Shown: piece after piece, positions 6,107 to 9,926 of the stretch
Layout: each line of letters opens with the position of its first letter
Position numbering within the stretch: position 1 is the stretch's first letter
From: Casimicrobiaceae bacterium
GTDB taxonomy: Bacteria; Pseudomonadota; Gammaproteobacteria; Burkholderiales; Casimicrobiaceae
Reading direction: 5' to 3'
DNA length: 9,926 bases
NCBI GenBank assembly: GCA_955652025.1
Contig: CATPAO010000288.1
Location: forward strand, 1 to 9,926
The notes under the pieces: model-generated
What the model was told of the DNA's origin: nothing
Databases searched by the model: none
The model's input: only the letters and a program-made list of their open reading frames with translations
Translations under genes and position numbers: made by a program

Positions 6107-7012
6107 TCAAGCCTTCTGGACCGGGAGTTCGGTCAGGGCGAACTTCGCGTCCTTTGCCTCCGCCTCGATGTTGCGAAAGCCCAGTCCCCGATACGGCTGC
6201 GCGGGGTCCCACGGCAGCGGCGTCCGTTGCGGCTGCGAGCCCGCCACCGGGAGCGGAAACATCAGCGACTTGGCAGCGTGATGCGCAATGTGCCCGGTCA
6301 TCTTGTGGTGCTCCTGATGGATGTGGCCGTAGAACGCCGTTACGTGCGGCTTCGTCAGCATCAGGTCGATCGCCTTGGCGCCGTCGCGCGTCGCCCAATC
6401 CCACTGCGGATAGAGATCGAACAACGGCCGGTGCGTCAGCACGACGATGTTCGCGCTGTCGGGCTGCGCCTTGAGGTCGGCGGCCAGCCATTGCAACTGC
6501 TCGTCGCCGAGGGAAGCGCGCGGATCGGACACGTTGTCGAGCGCGATGAAATGCACGCCTTTGTGGTCGAACGTGAATTGCGTCTTGCCGAAGAACTCCT
6601 GGTACGCCTCGCCCTTGTCGAGCGAAGCGTCGTGCTCGCCCGGCATGAAGTGCACGTCTTTCACCTTGAGCTCGCCGACGATCTCCTTGAATTGCGCCAG
6701 GCGCCGCCGCCGCTCCTTCGGATCGTCGGTGGTATGCGTGAGATCGCCGGTGAACACGATGAAGTCGGGCGGCTCGGCCAAAGCATTGACCGCGGCGACC
6801 GCCTTTTTGAGCGTTCCCTTGGCGTCCGGATTGGGCGGCCCCTCGAAGCCCCAGTGCGAGTCCGATAGTTGAACGAAGTAGAAGTCGTCGTACTCGCCGG
6901 GTTTTGCCGCCGCCGCCGTTGCATTGCGCGGAGCACCGAGACCCGAGGCGAATACGACCCCGCCCAGCCCAGCCAGTTTCAGGAAATCTCGCCGATCGAT
7001 CGGATGTCTCAT
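6107..7012 (-). CDS. Tat-exported calcineurin-like metallophosphoesterase
   Basis: The product has 301 residues from ATG 7010-7012, preceded by GAGGAG with a 6-nt spacer. Residues 1-35 are a textbook twin-arginine signal (DRRDFLKLAG, hydrophobic core, Ala-rich cleavage site), so the enzyme is exported folded. The metallophosphoesterase motifs occur in order: D51-x-H53 (LSDSHWG), G89-D90 (FTGDLTH), the GNHD-like block as PGEHD (125-128), H194 (LTHRP) and GH230-x-H232. These build a two-metal phosphoesterase site. The usual metal-bridging Asn is Glu 126. The substrate cannot be told from sequence. It is followed at 4 nt by the cupredoxin gene and lies divergent to an ECF sigma/anti-sigma pair with a matching promoter element. 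This suggests induction by that sigma factor. Confidence 0.92.
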   Translation of the reverse strand: MRHPIDRRDFLKLAGLGGVVFASGLGAPRNATAAAAKPGEYDDFYFVQLSDSHWGFEGPPNPDAKGTLKKAVAAVNALAEPPDFIVFTGDLTHTTDDPKERRRRLAQFKEIVGELKVKDVHFMPGEHDASLDKGEAYQEFFGKTQFTFDHKGVHFIALDNVSDPRASLGDEQLQWLAADLKAQPDSANIVVLTHRPLFDLYPQWDWATRDGAKAIDLMLTKPHVTAFYGHIHQEHHKMTGHIAHHAAKSLMFPLPVAGSQPQRTPLPWDPAQPYRGLGFRNIEAEAKDAKFALTELPVQKA

Positions 7013-7050
7013 GTGCGGCTCCTCGTTGCGATGAATGAGGGATTACGCGA

Positions 7051-7083
7051 TGCAATACCTCTCCTCCACCGAAAATATTCCCG
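7051..7083 (-). promoter_or_regulatory. Putative ECF promoter of the metallophosphoesterase-cupredoxin operon
   Basis: On the minus strand, CGGGAATA (7083-7076) is followed by 14 nt and GAGGTATTGCA (7061-7051). The same element with the same spacing faces the other way at 7122-7154; outside the 14-nt spacer 18 of 19 positions agree. GGGAATA fits a -35 box of the GGAA type common for ECF sigma factors, with GGTATT as the -10 box. It would leave a leader of roughly 35-40 nt before ATG 7012. Confidence 0.6.
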
Positions 7084-7121
7084 CCCATTTCGTGGCCGGC
7101 CGGGATGGCGCAGCATACGGT

Positions 7122-7154
7122 CGGGAATAACTTGGCCGCGACCGAGGTCTTGCA
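7122..7154 (+). promoter_or_regulatory. Putative autoregulatory ECF promoter of the third sigma gene
   Basis: CGGGAATA (7122-7129), 14 nt, GAGGTCTTGCA (7144-7154). This is the plus-strand partner of the element at 7051-7083, differing at one position in the two boxes. It ends about 20 bases before the sigma start at 7175. Autoregulation through a bipartite promoter is usual for ECF sigma factors; recognition by this particular sigma factor is inference. Confidence 0.6.
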
Positions 7155-7174
7155 GGTAACTGTGGAGATTGGGC

Positions 7175-7714
7175 TTGTCCGATCACTCCCGCTTCGAGGA
7201 GCTGGTAATGCCGCACCTGGACGCCGCCTATAACCTGGCGCGGTGGCTGACGCGTGACACCCACGACGCCGAGGACGTCGTCCAGGACGCCTGCATCCGC
7301 GCGCTCAAATATATGCGTTCGCTCCACGGCAGCGACGCGCGGGCGTGGTTCCTGGCGATCGTGCGCAACGCCTTCTACGACTGGCTCGGCCGCAACCGGC
7401 CGGCGGAAATCGTGCATGACGAGGACAACACGATCGAGACGACCGTCGATCTCGCGGCGGTCGACCCGCAGCAGGCGGCGATTCGGAACGCCGAAATACG
7501 CGCGCTCTCCGAGGCGGTGGCCGAGCTGCCGCTGCAGTACCGCGAGGTCCTCGTTTTGCGCGAACTGGAGGAATTGTCGTACAAGGAGATCGCGCGCATT
7601 GCCGACATTCCGATCGGCACCGTCATGTCCCGCCTCGCCCGCGCGCGCGGACTGTTGCAACGCTCGCCGACACTCCTTGCGATCGGCGGACAACCCTCGC
7701 GGAGCGTGCGATGA
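7175..7714 (+). CDS. ECF-family RNA polymerase sigma factor (third of three)
   Basis: The product has 179 residues from TTG 7175-7177, chosen because GGAGA (7164-7168) sits 6 nt upstream. An in-frame TTG at 7169 abuts that site and is too close. Region 2 spans about 8-72 (FEELVMPHLDAAYNLARWLT, AEDVVQDACIRALKYM, ARAWFLAIVRNAFYDWL). An acidic linker (80-105) leads to region 4 at about 112-165, with ELPLQYREVLVLRELEELSY and IPIGTVMSRLARARG. All expected ECF landmarks are intact, unlike the orphan at 5146. The stop overlaps the anti-sigma start as ATGA. A bipartite promoter-like element lies just upstream, and a matching one drives the divergent phosphoesterase-cupredoxin pair, the likely regulon. 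The inducing signal is unknown. Confidence 0.95.
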   Translation: MSDHSRFEELVMPHLDAAYNLARWLTRDTHDAEDVVQDACIRALKYMRSLHGSDARAWFLAIVRNAFYDWLGRNRPAEIVHDEDNTIETTVDLAAVDPQQAAIRNAEIRALSEAVAELPLQYREVLVLRELEELSYKEIARIADIPIGTVMSRLARARGLLQRSPTLLAIGGQPSRSVR

Positions 7715-8487
7715 ATTGCCATGATGCCGAGACGTTGATCGCGGCGTACGCCGACGGCGAGGTCGATCGGCTGCGCAGTCTGTCGGTCAGGAAGCATTTG
7801 CGCTCGTGCCCGAGTTGCGCGGCGAAGCACGACGAGCTGCTCGCATTGCGCGCGCGTGTCCGCGCCGAGGCGCCCCGCTATTCCGCGCCGCCCGCATTGC
7901 GCGCACGCGTGGAGGCGACGCTCGAAGCGATGCGTCCCCGGGCGCCGGCACGATCGCGTTCGATCGACGACCGCTGGCGTTGGCTTACTGGCGGCGCGCT
8001 TGCCGGATGTGCGGCAACCGCGCTCGCGTTGTTCGTCGGCACCGCGGTCCTCGATTGGCGCGCGAACGAGGACCTCGCGACCGAGGCGGTGACGACGCAC
8101 GTCCGGGCGACCCTCGGCAATCAATTGATCCAGGTCGCGTCGTCCAATCAGCATACGGTGAAGCCGTGGCTCTCGGCACGGCTCGACTATTCACCGCCGG
8201 TGCGCGACTTCGCGCAGGACGGATTTGCATTGACCGGAGGACGAATCGATTACCTCGACCGCCATCCGGTCGCGACGCTCGTCTATCGCGTGCGCGATCA
8301 TACGATCGATGTGTTCGTGCGTCCGCAGTCGGCGCGGGCGCCGCCGTCGGCATTGCGGACCGTGCGCGGCTTCAATGTCGCCCATGCGACCGGATTGGGG
8401 ATGGATTGGCTCGCGGTGTCCGATGTCAGCGCCGACGAGCTGGCTTCGTTAGTCGATCGGCTGGCGCGCGAGACCGGCAATCCGTAG
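7711..8487 (+). CDS. RsiW-like membrane anti-sigma factor
   Basis: The product has 258 residues. ATG 7711 overlaps the sigma stop (ATGA) and follows GGAG with a 6-nt spacer. The N-terminus (MNCHDAETLIAAYADGEVD, then H29-x3-C33-x2-C36) is a zf-HC2 zinc-binding anti-sigma domain. One membrane segment lies at about 91-113. The C-terminal, predicted periplasmic domain carries conserved blocks known from COG5662 anti-sigma proteins: NQHTVKPWLSARLDYSPPV (147-165), FALTGGRIDYLDRHPVATLV (172-191) and DHTIDVFVRP (196-205). It should hold the sigma factor from 7175 at the membrane until an envelope signal releases it. It is of a different type from the anti-sigma at 3672, whose periplasmic half is unrelated. 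The stop is 9 bases from that of the convergent LVIVD gene, leaving no room for a separate terminator. Confidence 0.93.
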   Translation: MNCHDAETLIAAYADGEVDRLRSLSVRKHLRSCPSCAAKHDELLALRARVRAEAPRYSAPPALRARVEATLEAMRPRAPARSRSIDDRWRWLTGGALAGCAATALALFVGTAVLDWRANEDLATEAVTTHVRATLGNQLIQVASSNQHTVKPWLSARLDYSPPVRDFAQDGFALTGGRIDYLDRHPVATLVYRVRDHTIDVFVRPQSARAPPSALRTVRGFNVAHATGLGMDWLAVSDVSADELASLVDRLARETGNP

Positions 8488-8496
8488 TTCCGGCGT

Positions 8497-9926
8497 TCAG
8501 CGCGGAAAGTTCGCGACCGAACGCGCCTCGCCCGTGAGCGAGAGGATGTGCAGTCCCGTGTTGGCCCGGTCGACCGCGTAGATGTAGCCGCGGTCGTCCA
8601 CCTCGACGTTATTGGTCTGGATCACCGTCTTGCACCGATCCACGCCGTTCACCTTCACGCACCTCGGTTCGGTGTTCGCGGTCACCGCCGGAACGTAATA
8701 CGCGATTTCGCGCGGATGGTACGGGTCGCGAACGTCAATCGCGCGAACCCCCGCGTTGAAGTGCGCCAGGAACAGCACGCGCTTGTAATAGATCGGCGTG
8801 AAATTCTCGTTGGACGAATGCGTGCCGAATCGTCCGCCGCGGGCACAGAACTGACCCGAGGCCTCGGGCACGGTCCAGCTGGCGACGCCCATCGGGCGCG
8901 CTTCCGCGGTGATGTCGGCGATCCAAAGCATCTGTCGTGACTCGTCGCATTCGTTGACGAGCGATTCGTCGACGATCGCCACGAAGTCGCGCTTGCCGCC
9001 TTGCTTGTCGTGCGCAAACTCGTTCACCTCGACGCCCAGCAGGGGAAATGCGGTATGCGCGCCGACGTTGGGCGGCATCACGAGGCGACCGATTTCGGGG
9101 TAGCGCAGGTTCGCCGGCGTCGGCTCGGACACACCGGACAGGAGTTTCTCCCGGTCGACGATCTGCACGATGCCCTCCTTGTTCGTGCCATAGCCAAAGT
9201 AGACGCGGTTGCCGGCGCGGCCGGTTGAGATCGGGCCGTGCAATTCGACCGGCGCGTCGCCGACGCTGCCCGGTTGCTGACCGTCCAGGCCGAAGTTGCG
9301 GATTAAACGCGGATGGGCGGGATCGGACAGGTCGTAAACTTGCGTCATGCGCCGCGTGCGCCAGCCGTCGATGCCCGAGACGAGATACGCGATGCCGCTG
9401 TCGCATTCCCACCAGTTCTTGTGTGTGGCTTTGAGCTGGCCGATCCGGCTGACCAGTGCCGGTTTGGCCGGGTCGGTCACATCCCAAATCTCGTGCGCGG
9501 AATTGCCGAACGTACGGAGCAGATAAAACTTGCCGCGGTCGGCCTCGGGAAGCTCGGTTCCGCCGCAGACCCGGACCATCTGCGCGCCGCCGCTATCGCC
9601 TTGTCCTGCTTCGCCCGGGATGTGGGCCAGGTAGCGCGGCTCACGCGGATTCGTGACATCGAGAATCGACGTGCCGTTGAATTCGGGAACGCCGGTGAGC
9701 GCATTCAACGGCTTTGCCGCGCGCTCGGTCCCTCCGTGGTGCCCGATGTACGCGATCCAGCGGCCGTTCTGCTCTTTGACGACGGGCTGATACGCGCTCC
9801 GCGCCTGCAAGTCGTGATAGCCGACCTGCTCCATGTTTCTCGCTTCGGGACCGGCGAGCGATTGCGTCTGCGCGAGTGCACACGTGAATACAAATGCGGC
9901 CGGCGTTGCGGCGAGCTTCCAAGTGC
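8497..9926 (-). CDS. Secreted LVIVD-repeat beta-propeller protein (5' end outside window)
   Basis: The frame is open from the stop at 8497-8499 to the right edge. An ATG at 9832-9834 is internal: the 30 codons before it encode the end of a Sec signal peptide (hydrophobic AAFVFTCALA, cleavage probably after QSLA), so the true start lies beyond 9926. Of the visible part, 445 residues follow that Met. They contain repeated LVIVD-type units with the pattern D-[VL]-x-[DN]-P-x-x-P: ILDVTNPREP, IWDVTDPAKP, VYDLSDPAHP and AIDVRDPYHP, near residues 57, 115, 165 and 365 counted from that Met. Such repeats form beta-propeller blades in exported proteins. Cysteines near 90, 144, 296, 330, 392 and 401 could form disulfides. 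No enzymatic motif is recognised; a binding or scaffold role is likely. Confidence 0.85.
   Translation of the reverse strand, partial: TWKLAATPAAFVFTCALAQTQSLAGPEARNMEQVGYHDLQARSAYQPVVKEQNGRWIAYIGHHGGTERAAKPLNALTGVPEFNGTSILDVTNPREPRYLAHIPGEAGQGDSGGAQMVRVCGGTELPEADRGKFYLLRTFGNSAHEIWDVTDPAKPALVSRIGQLKATHKNWWECDSGIAYLVSGIDGWRTRRMTQVYDLSDPAHPRLIRNFGLDGQQPGSVGDAPVELHGPISTGRAGNRVYFGYGTNKEGIVQIVDREKLLSGVSEPTPANLRYPEIGRLVMPPNVGAHTAFPLLGVEVNEFAHDKQGGKRDFVAIVDESLVNECDESRQMLWIADITAEARPMGVASWTVPEASGQFCARGGRFGTHSSNENFTPIYYKRVLFLAHFNAGVRAIDVRDPYHPREIAYYVPAVTANTEPRCVKVNGVDRCKTVIQTNNVEVDDRGYIYAVDRANTGLHILSLTGEARSVANFPR

Noticed and set aside
5975..6868. Plus-strand open frame opposite the metallophosphoesterase
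   Set aside because: The minus-strand gene has a Tat signal and the full set of metal-binding motifs. The opposite product is leucine/arginine-rich with no domain.
6992..7003. Perfect palindrome CCGATCGATCGG
   Set aside because: It lies within the Tat-signal codons of the phosphoesterase. GATCGATC-type runs are frequent in this G+C-rich DNA and no regulatory role is indicated.
7375..8154. Minus-strand open frame opposite the third sigma and anti-sigma genes
   Set aside because: It crosses the junction of two well-supported plus-strand genes and shows no recognisable domain.
9832..9834. ATG as the start of the LVIVD protein
   Set aside because: The same frame continues upstream to the window edge and encodes a signal-peptide hydrophobic core and cleavage site, so this Met is internal.
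1..9926. tRNA, rRNA, CRISPR, insertion sequence or attachment site
   Set aside because: I saw no cloverleaf, no rRNA-like sequence, no regularly spaced repeats, no transposase or integrase and no terminal repeats.

Overview
The window is G+C-rich bacterial DNA, tightly packed and wholly protein-coding apart from four short gaps. Gcw_chp/TorF-type outer-membrane protein, Tat-exported enzymes, zinc-finger anti-sigma factors and Sec signal peptides with Gram-negative features point to a high-GC member of the Pseudomonadota (beta- or gamma-like). This is inferred from gene content only; no rRNA or tRNA gene is present to place it better. The dominant theme is envelope stress signalling: three ECF sigma-factor genes and two membrane anti-sigma genes lie within about 4.2 kb.

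Left part (1-4909, all on the minus strand). A secreted protein of unknown function with a canonical EF-hand loop runs off the left edge (1-1368). After a 335-base gap comes a four-gene, translationally linked operon read leftwards: ECF sigma (4310-4909), membrane anti-sigma (3672-4313), exported subtilisin-like S8 protease (2401-3669) and a Gcw_chp/TorF-type putative porin (1704-2393). The predicted periplasmic half of the anti-sigma factor has the same strand/helix layout as the protease's own pro-domain. The protease could therefore recognise or be controlled by the anti-sigma factor. This is the most interesting candidate system in the window.

Centre (4910-5733). A 236-base divergent region with inverted repeats separates that operon from a second, orphan ECF-like sigma gene (5146-5688, plus strand). 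Its region 2 is degenerate and no anti-sigma gene lies next to it.

Right part (5734-9926). A Tat-exported metallophosphoesterase (6107-7012) and a Tat-type cupredoxin with a CuA-like motif (5734-6102) form a minus-strand pair. They are divergent from a third ECF sigma (7175-7714) and its RsiW-like anti-sigma (7711-8487). The 162-base gap between them carries two facing copies of the same bipartite element, CGGGAATA, 14 nt, GAGGT[C/A]TTGCA, one oriented towards each operon. This suggests that the third sigma factor drives both itself and the enzyme pair. A secreted LVIVD-repeat beta-propeller protein (8497 to beyond 9926, minus strand) converges on the anti-sigma gene; its true start lies outside the window.
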